Of a stretch of DNA of 64,000 bases, positions 47,770 through 58,228 are shown in pieces. Source of the DNA: Cytophagales bacterium CG12_big_fil_rev_8_21_14_0_65_40_12. GTDB lineage: Bacteria > Bacteroidota > Bacteroidia > Cytophagales > Cyclobacteriaceae. The stretch's first letter is position 1. The number at the start of each line of letters is the position of its first letter. Position numbers and translations under genes: made by a program. Under the pieces are notes generated by a model. It was not told the DNA's origin. It ran no database searches and worked only from the letters and a program-made list of their open reading frames with translations. Where the stretch lies: assembly GCA_002786855.1 (NCBI GenBank), contig PCUU01000026.1, positions 1 to 64,000 on the forward strand, read 5' to 3'.

Positions 47770-49161
47770 CTAGAGTTTTGAAGAAACAATTTCTTTTATG
47801 TCTGAGATGATTTTATTCGCCAGATGGTCTGCTGTGGCATGAGAATCAGACTCAGAATAAATTCTAATAATAGGTTCGGTATTTGATTTTCGAAGATGCA
47901 CCCATTCCGAACCAAATTCTATTTTTACACCGTCAATTGTATTGATGGGCTGCTTTGCATATTTCTTCTGAATGCCCAACAGCACTTTGTCCACATCAAT
48001 TTCAGGAGAAAGATCAATTTTATTTTTTGAGATATGATAATTCGGGTAGCTCGCTCTTAACTGCGACATCTTCTTTTTAGATTTGGCCAAATGTGTTAAG
48101 AACAGTGCAATACCGACCAGGGCATCGCGACCATAATGAAGTTCTGGATAAATAATACCGCCATTACCTTCACCGCCAATCACCGCATTAGTTTCTTTCA
48201 TTTTGGTGACTACGTTCACTTCACCAACTGCAGCAGCCTCGTATTTACCTCCTCTTTTCTCAGTTACGTCTCTTAGTGCGCGTGTTGAAGAAAGATTCGA
48301 AACCGTATTGCCTTTAACTTGAGACAATACATAATCTGCCACAGCAACAAGTGTATACTCCTCTCCAAAGCAATCTCCATTTTCCGAAATGAGTGCTAAG
48401 CGATCAACATCTGGGTCAACTACAATGCCCACGTCATGAAGCCCTTTTTCCATAATGCCACAAATCTGGCCCAAGTGCTCTGGAAGTGGCTCTGGATTGT
48501 GCGGAAAGTGGCCATTAGGTTCGCAATAAAGTTCTTCAACTTTGGCTACTCCCAAGGCTTTCAACAATGGTGGGAGAGAAATTCCTCCTGTTGAGTTCAC
48601 ACAATCAATCACCACTTTGAATTTTGCAGCTTTAATCGCGTCAGCATCCACCAAAGGCAGTTTCAAAATGGCTTCAATGTGTTTTTGAATATATGAATCG
48701 TCTTTTTTGTACGAACCGAGTGATTTTACTGGGGCGAAATCATAGGCGTCCTTTTTAGCAATTTCCAAAACGGCCAACCCATCTGCTCCACTAATAAATT
48801 CCCCTTTAGCGTTCAAAAGCTTTAAAGCGTTCCACTGTATTGGATTATGACTTGCCGTTAGGATAATTCCACCGCAAGCATTTTCGGCAGGAACAGCCAT
48901 TTCGACTGTAGGGGTAGTGGAAAGACCTAAGTCGATCACATGAATGCCTAAACCCTGAAGTGTAGATGAAACCAATGTCGAAATCATTTCGCCAGAAGGT
49001 CTGGCATCTCGACCAATAATGATAGTATTGCCTTTCGAGTTTTGCTTGGCCCATGTTCCAAAAGCCGCAGCAAACTTAACAACATCAATTGGAGTAAGTG
49101 CTTCGTCCACCTTACCCCCTATTGTTCCTCTTATACCTGAAATTGACTTTATTAACGTCAC
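47770..49161 (-). CDS. glmM: Phosphoglucosamine mutase-like phosphohexomutase
   Basis: SGIRGTIGG, LTASHNPIQWNALK, DPDVDRLAL, GGEGNGG, RKSNTEPIIRIY. Confidence 0.9.
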   Translation of the reverse strand: MTLIKSISGIRGTIGGKVDEALTPIDVVKFAAAFGTWAKQNSKGNTIIIGRDARPSGEMISTLVSSTLQGLGIHVIDLGLSTTPTVEMAVPAENACGGIILTASHNPIQWNALKLLNAKGEFISGADGLAVLEIAKKDAYDFAPVKSLGSYKKDDSYIQKHIEAILKLPLVDADAIKAAKFKVVIDCVNSTGGISLPPLLKALGVAKVEELYCEPNGHFPHNPEPLPEHLGQICGIMEKGLHDVGIVVDPDVDRLALISENGDCFGEEYTLVAVADYVLSQVKGNTVSNLSSTRALRDVTEKRGGKYEAAAVGEVNVVTKMKETNAVIGGEGNGGIIYPELHYGRDALVGIALFLTHLAKSKKKMSQLRASYPNYHISKNKIDLSPEIDVDKVLLGIQKKYAKQPINTIDGVKIEFGSEWVHLRKSNTEPIIRIYSESDSHATADHLANKIISDIKEIVSSKL

Positions 49162-49246
49162 GTAGTTCTGTGTTAGTTACAAGTGCAAATCTAGCAAAAA
49201 CCAAAGACCAGTGTCAGATTTATACGACTTTTGAAAGGAAGAAAAC

Positions 49247-49477
49247 TCATTTGAATTTAGCCATGACCTTGTCTACTTCGTTATCTGGATTCCCGCAAGA
49301 TTCTCCGGCTTTCATGTCTTTGCCACAATAGCCACAACGAACACCTTCTTTGTTGAGAAAGGGGCTTTGCGATGCGCAGGTGCCTTTGAATTCGCCATTT
49401 TTGAGCAGAATAAGTCGCACCGACATGAATACGAAAAATATACCTACAAGCCCTAGAGTCAATAAGAAAGTGGTCAT
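49247..49477 (-). CDS. Small single-TM protein with Cys-rich CxYCGKDMKAGESCG motif
   Basis: 76 aa; N-terminal TM and four C-terminal Cys. Confidence 0.65.
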   Translation of the reverse strand: MTTFLLTLGLVGIFFVFMSVRLILLKNGEFKGTCASQSPFLNKEGVRCGYCGKDMKAGESCGNPDNEVDKVMAKFK

Positions 49478-49564
49478 AGTCGACTAATTTTTTTGCAAAT
49501 TTAAGATAGTTGTCGGTAGAACGCTACCTTTGAATAGTAAGTTTCTTAAAAAGCCTTTATCTGA

Positions 49565-50374
49565 ATGATTCAGCCAACAAAAGACCTCAAAAGAAAGGAA
49601 AAACTCGCGGCATTCGACAGGCTGCTTACCATCATGGACGAATTGAGGCTCAATTGCCCATGGGACAAAAAGCAGACCCTCGAAAGCATTCGTCATTTGA
49701 CCATCGAAGAGACTTATGAACTTTCGGAAGCCATTCTAGAAAACAACCTCGAAGACATCAAAAAAGAAATCGGTGACTTAATGCTCCATTTGGTTTTCTA
49801 TTCCAAAATCGCAGACGAGCAAGGTGCCTTCGATATTGGTGATGCGCTCAATGCCATTAGCGAAAAACTTATTCACCGCCATCCCCATATTTATAGTGAT
49901 GTTGAAGCCGCTGATGAGGAAGCTGTTAAATCCAATTGGGAAAAAATAAAGCTCAAAGAAAAGGGGAATACCTCCGTACTGGGTGGTGTGCCCAAAGGAT
50001 TGCCGGCCATGGTCAAAGCCATTAGAATCCAAGACAAGGCACGTGGAGTTGGTTTTGATTGGGAAAAGAAAGAGCAGGTTTGGGAAAAAGTGGAAGAGGA
50101 AATGCAAGAATTCAAAAATGAATTCAATATTGAAGATGCGAGCGAAATAGACAAAGAAAAGGCCCTAGGAGAATTTGGTGACCTTTTGTTCTCGTTAATC
50201 AATTACTCCCGCTTTATTGACATTGATCCAGAAGAAGCCCTTGAGCGCACAAATCTCAAATTCATAAAACGTTTTCAATATTTGGAATCCGAAGCTAAAA
50301 AGGACGGAAGAAATATAGCTGACATGAATCTTTCAGAAATGGATAAATACTGGGAAAGAGCAAAAAAACTTTAG
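49565..50374 (+). CDS. mazG: Nucleoside triphosphate pyrophosphohydrolase
   Basis: LNCPWDKKQTLESIRHLTIEETYEL, EEIGDLMLHLVFYS-type motifs, GDLLFSLINYSR. Confidence 0.96.
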   Translation: MIQPTKDLKRKEKLAAFDRLLTIMDELRLNCPWDKKQTLESIRHLTIEETYELSEAILENNLEDIKKEIGDLMLHLVFYSKIADEQGAFDIGDALNAISEKLIHRHPHIYSDVEAADEEAVKSNWEKIKLKEKGNTSVLGGVPKGLPAMVKAIRIQDKARGVGFDWEKKEQVWEKVEEEMQEFKNEFNIEDASEIDKEKALGEFGDLLFSLINYSRFIDIDPEEALERTNLKFIKRFQYLESEAKKDGRNIADMNLSEMDKYWERAKKL

Positions 50375-50394
50375 ACATTTAATGCTCGCCAACT

Positions 50395-52170
50395 ATGAAA
50401 CCAAATAAATTCCTTACTACTTTTTTAATCTGGAGGATTCGGCACGTCAGCACGCGAAACTTCCTGATTGTGATCAGCGGAGTGGTGGGCCTAATTGGTG
50501 GAATCGCAGCAGTAACCCTTAAAAGTACGGTTCATTATATTCAGTATTTGCTTCGCAATTTCAGGTCAGATTTTTCTGACTATTTATACCTTATCTACCC
50601 AGCCATCGGTATCCTCATTACCGCCCTAGTGGCCGACAGGATTCTTAAAGAAAAATTGGGGCATGGAATCACCAATATTCTTTACGCGATATCGAAAAAA
50701 TCGAGTATTCTGGGCCGAACTAAGATGTACAGCAGGATGATTACCTCTGCCATTACCGTGGGGTTTGGTGGCTCAGTAGGTTTGGAAGCTCCAATCGTGG
50801 TTACTGGCTCAGCGATTGGTTCAAATATCGGAAGATGGATGCATCTGAGCTATCGGCAAAGAACTTTAATGATAGGTTGCGGAGCGGCAGCGGCTATTTC
50901 AGGCATATTTAATTCGCCTGTGGCAGGTGTCATTTTTAGTATCGAGGTAATCCTGACGGATGTAACCGTTGCGGCCTTCATTCCGCTGCTCATTGCCTCG
51001 GTAATTGGGGCTTTGGTGTCAATGCTTACCTTAGGTTCAGATGTACTTTTCTCCTTTAACCTTCAAGATCCTTTTGAGGCCTCAGATTTTCCTTTCTACT
51101 TATTGCTAGGTGCATTTTGTGGTCTGGCCTCAGTATATTTTACACGTGTAACCTTATACACCGAAGCTTTGGCCATGAAAGTCAAAAGCAAGACTTGGCG
51201 TGCCCTGCTAGGCGGTCTGGGCTTGGGAGTAATTATTTTTATTTTTCATCCTATTTATGGCGAAGGCTACGATTCCATTACCACAATCCTAAATGGAAAC
51301 CCAGAACAACTTTTGGAAGATAGCTTCCTGTTGAAAGATCTAGACAGCACGCTTTATCTCATTCTTTTTGCATTAGGAGTACTCCTCATAAAACCTGTGG
51401 CCACAGGATTAACAATTGGTGCCGGGGGCAATGGAGGGATTTTCGCGCCCTCGCTATTTATCGGTGCCATCACGGGTTACATCTATTCCCAAAGTGTAAA
51501 TACTTTAGGATTCGGCAAAGAGCTTTCCATCAGCAATTTCACACTTGTGGGAATGTGCGGAGTAATGAGTGGTGTAATGCATGCCCCCCTCACTGCGATA
51601 TTCCTTATTGCGGAGATTACCAGTGGATATACCTTATTCTTACCCTTAATGCTAGTGTCGGCTGTAGCCCTAAGTACTTCTCGTTACTTTGAGCAATACT
51701 CGTTCTACACGGGTAAACTCATCAAAGCAGGCGACCTGATTCAGCATGACAAAGATCGACAGGTGCTTAGTTTGATCAAAATCGAAAAACTCATTGAAAC
51801 CGACCTTCTTACCATTGAGCCAGATAAGAAGCTGGAAGATCTGGTGGCCTTAGTTCGTATGTCTAAAAGAAATATATTTCCCGTTGTAAATACCGAAAAT
51901 GAACTCCAAGGGATCATCACATTAGACGATATCCGCGATATCATGTTCGATCCTAATTCCCAAAAAAGTGTAATTGTGGAAACACTGATGCACAAACCTC
52001 CGGCCACAGTTTCTCCAGAAGATGGAATGGCAGAAGTTATGAATAAATTTGAAAGAACTGGCGCTTGGAACCTTCCCGTAATTTCGGAACAAGGCTATTT
52101 GGGAATCGTTTCCAAATCGAGAATATTCAATGCCTATCGCACCAAACTAAAGCGACAAAATAAAGAGTAA
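50395..52170 (+). CDS. ClC-type chloride channel with C-terminal CBS domains
   Basis: GSVGLEAPIVVTGSAIGS, GGNGGIFAPSLFIGA, CBS repeats. Confidence 0.95.
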   Translation: MKPNKFLTTFLIWRIRHVSTRNFLIVISGVVGLIGGIAAVTLKSTVHYIQYLLRNFRSDFSDYLYLIYPAIGILITALVADRILKEKLGHGITNILYAISKKSSILGRTKMYSRMITSAITVGFGGSVGLEAPIVVTGSAIGSNIGRWMHLSYRQRTLMIGCGAAAAISGIFNSPVAGVIFSIEVILTDVTVAAFIPLLIASVIGALVSMLTLGSDVLFSFNLQDPFEASDFPFYLLLGAFCGLASVYFTRVTLYTEALAMKVKSKTWRALLGGLGLGVIIFIFHPIYGEGYDSITTILNGNPEQLLEDSFLLKDLDSTLYLILFALGVLLIKPVATGLTIGAGGNGGIFAPSLFIGAITGYIYSQSVNTLGFGKELSISNFTLVGMCGVMSGVMHAPLTAIFLIAEITSGYTLFLPLMLVSAVALSTSRYFEQYSFYTGKLIKAGDLIQHDKDRQVLSLIKIEKLIETDLLTIEPDKKLEDLVALVRMSKRNIFPVVNTENELQGIITLDDIRDIMFDPNSQKSVIVETLMHKPPATVSPEDGMAEVMNKFERTGAWNLPVISEQGYLGIVSKSRIFNAYRTKLKRQNKE

Positions 52171-52803
52171 CAAGTGTTTAGCTCAAAGACTGAAATTAGT
52201 ACTTCAATCGTCAATCTAATGGCTGAAAAACCACCTCAGGTTTGCTCAACAATAATTTTTTAAAAACTTATCAACAAAAGCAGAAATATATTTTTTTATT
52301 TCAACCATCTGATTTTAAGGCTATTAAGTTTATTCTCAATAATATTGTGGATAACTTCTTCATTTTGTGGAAAAATAGATTTGACTTTATGCAATCTTCT
52401 TTTTGTCTAAAAAATGACAAACTAACTACTCAAAATAAGCGGCCATTTGCTGCATAAAAAGGCCAAATTCATTTCTCTGAAATTGCATTTTCGTCAGCCA
52501 TAATTGACTCTTGCTAAAATTTAAAGAAATGCACTTGAAAGGCAGCCAATGTTAAGCCAGTATTACGGCCATATGAGCGGTTTAGGCATTTGTAAATCAA
52601 AGCCAAAAATTCGCCTTTGATCACGATTGCTGCAAAATTGACAAACTTAGAATATTTATATTTTTAAAATGCACTCAAAAAATCAGAAATCGAGTCATGT
52701 CGGATACAGAGCGTATTCTTGAACTAGCATAAAGACTATCGTATTTAGCTTGAAATTAAGATCAGAATAACGAACTTCCCCTTTCTACCAATTCCTTCTA
52801 GTT

Positions 52804-53406
52804 ATGAAAATTTTGAAATCTCTTATCCTTCTTCAGGCCCTATACATATTCCTAATGCCTAAAGTTGAAGGTTTAAAAGTGGGTGATATCGCACCAAATT
52901 TCAGTCTAAAGAATGTTGATGGAAAAATGGTTTCACTGGAAACAGGGAGTAATATCAAAGGTTATATTGTCGTCTTCACCTCTAATTCTTGTCCCTATTC
53001 TATTTTGTATGAGGACAGATTAATTGCGCTAAACACCAAGTATGAGAGCCAGGGCTATCCATTAATTGCCATTCAATCCAATAACCCAACTACCACTTCT
53101 GGAGACTCCTTTGAGGAAATGAAGGAAAGAGCAACTCAAAAAGGCTTCAATTTTCCGTATTTGATGGATGCTGATGGTCAAGCTACCGTGAAGGCTTTTG
53201 GAGCAACTAATACACCTCAAGTGTATATTCTAAATAAAGAAGATGCGCGCTTTAAAGTAGCCTATATTGGAGCAATCGATAATAACAGCCGTAATCCGTT
53301 GGATGCTACGAAAAGGTATGTAGAAAATGCTTTGGATCAGCTGTTGGCGGGTCTTCCAGTCGAAACGCCAAATACAAAAGCGATCGGCTGTGTAATTAAG
53401 CACTAA
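52804..53406 (+). CDS. Thioredoxin-like / AhpC-TSA family redoxin
   Basis: GDIAPNFSLKNVDGKMVSLE; FTSNSCPYS; signal peptide-like N-term. Confidence 0.88.
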   Translation: MKILKSLILLQALYIFLMPKVEGLKVGDIAPNFSLKNVDGKMVSLETGSNIKGYIVVFTSNSCPYSILYEDRLIALNTKYESQGYPLIAIQSNNPTTTSGDSFEEMKERATQKGFNFPYLMDADGQATVKAFGATNTPQVYILNKEDARFKVAYIGAIDNNSRNPLDATKRYVENALDQLLAGLPVETPNTKAIGCVIKH

Positions 53407-53421
53407 ACCAAGGTAGAAAAG

Positions 53422-54957
53422 CTACTTCTTACCTTGATTGACAAGCATCATCTCAAGAATGTCGTCTAGGTATTCTCTAGTATTGGAGAGTCTCGGCACT
53501 TTGTTTTGCCCACCAAGTTTGCCTCTCTTCTTCATCCATTCGTAGAAAGTACCCATTGGCGCTTTATTGATAATGGGAGATTGAAGTGCCATATCTTTGT
53601 ATCGTTTGGCATCGTAGTCAGAATTAATTCTTCTAAGGGTCTCATCTAGAATGCGAGCGAAATCATCTATGTTGTCTGGCTCCTTTTCAAATTCTACCAC
53701 CCATTCATGGCTGGCCCTTTCATTATGACTGAAGTATTTTGGGGCAGCTGTAAAATTATTGATCAACGCGCCTGTTCGTTCAGCGGCCTCAGCAATGGCC
53801 CTTTCAGCGTTTTCAACCACCACTTCTTCTCCGAAAGCATTAATGAAGTGTTTTGTTCTTCCTGAAATTTTAATTCTGAACGGATCTACAGAAGTAAACT
53901 GAACGGTATCGCCAATTTTATAGCGCCACAAACCAGCGTTGGTCGATATCAACAATGCATAATTGCCACCTTCTACCACTTCGGCTAAACCCAGTACTTT
54001 AGGCGATTCAGAATGAATTTCGTGGAACGGGATAAACTCATAAAAAATACCGTAATCCAACATTAGCAACATATCATCACGGTTTGGGTCGTCTTGGATC
54101 CCAAAAAATCCTTCGGAGGCATTATAGGTTTCCATATACTGCATCTTATCTGAAGGAATCATTTTCTTGAAAATATTGCGATAAGGGCCAAAGGCCACTG
54201 CGCCATGAAAAAAGACTTCCAGATTTGGCCAAACGTCAAGGATATTATCTGTCTTTTTTAGCTCCATAATTTTCTGGAGCAGAATAATTGTCCAAGTGGG
54301 TACGCCCGATATACTGGTCACGTTTTCTTCCATGGTGGCCTTTGCCATCATATCAATTTTTGATTCCCACTCGTCCATCAGCGCTATTTCCAAGGCTGGC
54401 GTACGCACAAACTTTGTCCAATAAGGCAGGTTAGACATGATGACCGCAGAAACATCACCGTAAAATGACTCGCGGTTAGCATCAAACTGATTCAATTGCT
54501 GGCTGCCACCAATGGTAAGGCCTTTGCCATCAAACATCATCGTTTCTTGATGATTGTTGCAATACAAAGACAGCATGTCCTTTCCACCCTTGAAATGGCA
54601 TTCCTCAAGGGCCTCAAAAGAAACTGGGATGAATTTACTTCTGGCATTGGTGGTTCCTGAAGATTTGGCGAACCATTTGACGTCCGATGGCCAAAGCAGA
54701 TTTTGCTCCCCCATCATATTCCGTTCTATGTACGGGTTGATGTCTTCATAAGAAAAGACGGGGATAATCCTCTTAAATTGCTCTTGATTATTAAGCTCAC
54801 TAAAGGCGTAATTTTTGCCAAATTCCGTATTCTTGGCCGAGGTGACCAAGCGTTTGAATAGCTCATCCTGCACTTCCAAAGGGTATTTCATAAAGAGGTC
54901 GATCTGATGCATCCTCTTTTTCATCACCCAAGTCAATATGGAATTCAGTATGGCCAA
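53422..54957 (-). CDS. GH3 auxin-responsive promoter family protein (acyl-adenylating)
   Basis: FAKSSGTTNARSKFIPVS, YNASEGFFGIQDD, ISGRTKHFINAFGEEVV. Confidence 0.93.
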   Translation of the reverse strand: MAILNSILTWVMKKRMHQIDLFMKYPLEVQDELFKRLVTSAKNTEFGKNYAFSELNNQEQFKRIIPVFSYEDINPYIERNMMGEQNLLWPSDVKWFAKSSGTTNARSKFIPVSFEALEECHFKGGKDMLSLYCNNHQETMMFDGKGLTIGGSQQLNQFDANRESFYGDVSAVIMSNLPYWTKFVRTPALEIALMDEWESKIDMMAKATMEENVTSISGVPTWTIILLQKIMELKKTDNILDVWPNLEVFFHGAVAFGPYRNIFKKMIPSDKMQYMETYNASEGFFGIQDDPNRDDMLLMLDYGIFYEFIPFHEIHSESPKVLGLAEVVEGGNYALLISTNAGLWRYKIGDTVQFTSVDPFRIKISGRTKHFINAFGEEVVVENAERAIAEAAERTGALINNFTAAPKYFSHNERASHEWVVEFEKEPDNIDDFARILDETLRRINSDYDAKRYKDMALQSPIINKAPMGTFYEWMKKRGKLGGQNKVPRLSNTREYLDDILEMMLVNQGKK

Positions 54958-55692
54958 TTATACTTTGCGTTTGAGCTCAAAATTCCTTCCCAAATATACT
55001 TTTCTTACCTGTTCATCGGCTGCCAATTCTTCGGCCGTACCGGCTTTCAGAAGTTTTCCTTCAAACATAAGATAAGCCCTGTCGGTAATGGAAAGTGTTT
55101 CATTAACATTATGATCGGTGATCAAAATACCAATATTTTTCTTTTTAAGTTTGAAAACAATGGTTTGAATTTCTTCTACCGCAATGGGGTCAACCCCTGC
55201 AAAAGGCTCATCCAATAATACGAATTTTGGATCTACTGAAAGTGCCCTGGCAATTTCTGTTCGCCTTCTTTCTCCACCAGAAAGTACTTGACCTTTGTTC
55301 TTTCTTACATGCGTAAGGCTGAACTCTTCTAGCAGCGATTCCATTTTTTCTTTTTGCTCCTTGCGAGGCAAATCGGTCATTTCGAGAACGGCCATGATGT
55401 TTTCCTCAACGGTAAGTTTTCTGAAAACGCTTGGTTCTTGCGCCAAATACCCGATACCAAGTTGTGCTCTTTTGTACATTGGCAAAGGCGTAATGTTTTC
55501 CTCTTCCAAATAAATGTTGCCTTCATTAGGTTTTATTAAGCCTACAATCATGTAAAAGCTTGTGGTTTTTCCAGCCCCATTAGGGCCGAGCAAACCAACG
55601 ATTTCACCCTGTTCAACATGCAGTGAAACATCGTTGACCACTTTTCTTTTTTTATAAATCTTTATGAGATTATCGGCTCTTAACTTCGTCAT
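54958..55692 (-). CDS. lptB: LPS export ABC transporter ATP-binding protein
   Basis: [55 protein letters not shown]. Confidence 0.96.
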   Translation of the reverse strand: MTKLRADNLIKIYKKRKVVNDVSLHVEQGEIVGLLGPNGAGKTTSFYMIVGLIKPNEGNIYLEEENITPLPMYKRAQLGIGYLAQEPSVFRKLTVEENIMAVLEMTDLPRKEQKEKMESLLEEFSLTHVRKNKGQVLSGGERRRTEIARALSVDPKFVLLDEPFAGVDPIAVEEIQTIVFKLKKKNIGILITDHNVNETLSITDRAYLMFEGKLLKAGTAEELAADEQVRKVYLGRNFELKRKV

Positions 55693-55713
55693 GGATTGGC
55701 AAAAATATAATAA

Positions 55714-57414
55714 TCATTCAAACTTAATATCCTTGATGAAGAGTTGTAGACTTCGGTGTCCTCTAAAGTCGTTTTCTTCAATGGTATAAGCCATGTGAAA
55801 TTTCATGCCAGAACTGATCAAATCGGCATAATCTCCTAAACCAAAGCCAATCGCATCGAACGCAGTATCTGTTCCTTCTTGTTTGACAATGAACTTAAGA
55901 TGTTGCCCTTTCAATACTTTCACGTTTTCGGCATGAACATTTTCTGAAACAAACAAGGGCTGCATATTTTGTGGCCCAAAAGGCCCCATTTGCTTGATTG
56001 TATTGAAGAATTTAAAGTCTATATCGTCCAAGAAAATTATGGTATCGACATTAATCGCAGGAATGAGCTGATCCTCAGTGATCTGCCTAGCAACTACCTC
56101 TTCGAACTTAATTTTGAAAGCTTCTACATTGCTGAGGTCCATGGTAATCCCTGCGGCATACATGTGCCCGCCATATTGCTCCAGTAAATCTGCACATTCT
56201 GAAATGGCATTGTAAATATCAAAACCGAGTACAGAACGCGCAGAGCCTGTCGCTTTGTTGTTCGATTCTGTAAGAATAACAGTCGGGCGGTAATACTTCT
56301 CAACGCAGCGCGAAGCAACAATACCAATCACTCCCTTATGCCAATCTTCCTTATAAAGTACAGTCGATTTCGCGTTGACCATTTCTGTATCTGACTCGAT
56401 CATCATCAAAGCCTCTTCTGTTATTGAACTGTCGAAATCCTTTCTGGCATCATTCTGATCATTGATTGCCTTGGCCATATTGGTGGCCTCCTCTACGGTT
56501 TTTGCCAAAAGTAAATTGACAGAAGCCCCTGCATGGTCCATTCTGCCCGCTGCGTTGATCCTTGGCCCAATTCCAAAAACGATAGTAGTAACCGTCAAGT
56601 CGTTTTTGTTCTTATAAAGTTCAATCAGCGCTTTTAATCCAGGCCTTGGATCTTGATTTAACTTTTTGAGGCCGTAGTAAGTAAGTACCCGATTCTCGCC
56701 AGTGATTGGAACGATGTCTGAGGCAATACTTACCGCCAAAAGATCTAAATATTGAAAGAGTTCTTCTTGTGCTAAATCACTTCTTTGGCAAAAGGCTTGA
56801 AGCAGCTTAAAGCCCACTCCACAGCCTGAAAGTTCTTTGTACGGGTATTCGCAATCCATGCGCTTAGGATCGAGCACCGCATAAGCTGGAGGTAGTTCTT
56901 CACCGGGCGTGTGGTGATCGCAAATGATTACGTCAATACTTGCAGCAGCTGCATCTTTAACTCTATCGCAAGCCTTAATACCACAGTCTAGGGTAACAAT
57001 AAGGCTAAAGCCGTTGTCTATCGCATATTGAATTCCAGCTTTGGAAACACCATAACCTTCGCTGTAGCGATCGGGGATATAGAATTCTAGGTTAGAGAAT
57101 CTTTGGGAAAGGAAGCCATAGAAGGTGGCTACAGCGGTTGTGCCGTCTACATCATAATCTCCATAAACGAGAATATTTTCTTGGGTTTCCAGGGCTCGAG
57201 CTAATCGATCAACAGCCTTACCCATATCCTTCATCAAAAAAGGATCATGAAGTTGATCCATTTGAGGCCTAAAATAGGCTTTGGCCTCTTCGTAATCCTT
57301 GATTCCTTTTTTAGCAAACAAAAACGCAAGGTTTTCGCTAATGCCCAAGTCTTGCTGAAGTGATTCAACAAGGTCGGGATTTGCCAGTTCACCAAATAGC
57401 CATCTTTTTTGCAT
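55714..57414 (-). CDS. recJ: Single-stranded-DNA-specific exonuclease RecJ
   Basis: VYGDYDVDGTTAVA, CDHHTPG, GPRINAAGRMDHA. ORF track start 57483; MQKRWLF start preferred. Confidence 0.95.
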   Translation of the reverse strand: MQKRWLFGELANPDLVESLQQDLGISENLAFLFAKKGIKDYEEAKAYFRPQMDQLHDPFLMKDMGKAVDRLARALETQENILVYGDYDVDGTTAVATFYGFLSQRFSNLEFYIPDRYSEGYGVSKAGIQYAIDNGFSLIVTLDCGIKACDRVKDAAAASIDVIICDHHTPGEELPPAYAVLDPKRMDCEYPYKELSGCGVGFKLLQAFCQRSDLAQEELFQYLDLLAVSIASDIVPITGENRVLTYYGLKKLNQDPRPGLKALIELYKNKNDLTVTTIVFGIGPRINAAGRMDHAGASVNLLLAKTVEEATNMAKAINDQNDARKDFDSSITEEALMMIESDTEMVNAKSTVLYKEDWHKGVIGIVASRCVEKYYRPTVILTESNNKATGSARSVLGFDIYNAISECADLLEQYGGHMYAAGITMDLSNVEAFKIKFEEVVARQITEDQLIPAINVDTIIFLDDIDFKFFNTIKQMGPFGPQNMQPLFVSENVHAENVKVLKGQHLKFIVKQEGTDTAFDAIGFGLGDYADLISSGMKFHMAYTIEENDFRGHRSLQLFIKDIKFE

Positions 57415-57509
57415 GTATAAAAATAAGAATATTTTACTTTGAAATTCAGGTATAAAAAAAGCAGTGCCTTCTTTCAAAAACACTGCTAAAATATTTTAAT
57501 TAAAAAGGA

Positions 57510-58172
57510 CTAGTCGTTCGCCTTTGCGTTTGGCAGAACATCTTTGAGTGGCACCCTTACGCCATCTCTGTAAGGCACAATCCAAGCATCTTCCACACCC
57601 ATTTCTCTTAAATAGCGCTTCAAGATGTTCGCATCTTCGTAGTTACGGAAGTTGCCAATAATGTATTTTCTTAAGTCGTCCGTTTTTTCTTCGGCAAAAT
57701 CCTCTGAGGTATCAGCATACTTTTTCAAATCCACTTTTCTGAAAGCGCCTACTTGTACTTTGAACACAACGCCAATACCAAAATCTTCGCCATTGATCAA
57801 ATCTGGGTTGTAGGCAGGACGATTTGCGAGTTGGGCTTTTAAATTCTCAGTTTCCTTTTGAGCTGCCTGATAAGCCGCTTGCATTCTCGTAGCTTGCTTT
57901 TGAAGGTCTATGATTTGATTATCCTTTTCAGAAACTTGCTTCTCCAAAGTTTCTATATCACCAACTGCGGCAGCATTTGAGGCCTTTAGCTTTAAATGCT
58001 CCTCTGATAATACTTTGAAGTCTTCAGGACTCATGGACTTTTTCTTTTTCTTCCATTCCTTCATTTCAATTTTGAAGGCTTTTTTCTCGGCTTTGGTCAT
58101 TTCTTGACCTATTGCAGCTGTCGCAATAAAAATACCCAAGGCAATGGTAAAAAGTACTTTAGAAGTTTTCAT
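57510..58172 (-). CDS. Secreted coiled-coil protein with SPOR-like C-terminus
   Basis: Signal peptide; Lys/Glu coiled coil; VFKVQVGAFRKVDL...GNFRNYEDANILKRYLREMGVEDAWIV. Confidence 0.8.
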   Translation of the reverse strand: MKTSKVLFTIALGIFIATAAIGQEMTKAEKKAFKIEMKEWKKKKKSMSPEDFKVLSEEHLKLKASNAAAVGDIETLEKQVSEKDNQIIDLQKQATRMQAAYQAAQKETENLKAQLANRPAYNPDLINGEDFGIGVVFKVQVGAFRKVDLKKYADTSEDFAEEKTDDLRKYIIGNFRNYEDANILKRYLREMGVEDAWIVPYRDGVRVPLKDVLPNAKAND

Positions 58173-58228
58173 CTTATATCGATTTGATTGAGTTTAAACT
58201 CATTTAATCACAAATTATAACTTTAATG

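Noticed and set aside
52242-52457. 71-aa ORF on the + strand after the ClC gene
   Set aside because: Low-complexity AT-rich translation with no recognisable domain; overlaps the DnaA-box-like intergenic region, so treated as non-coding.
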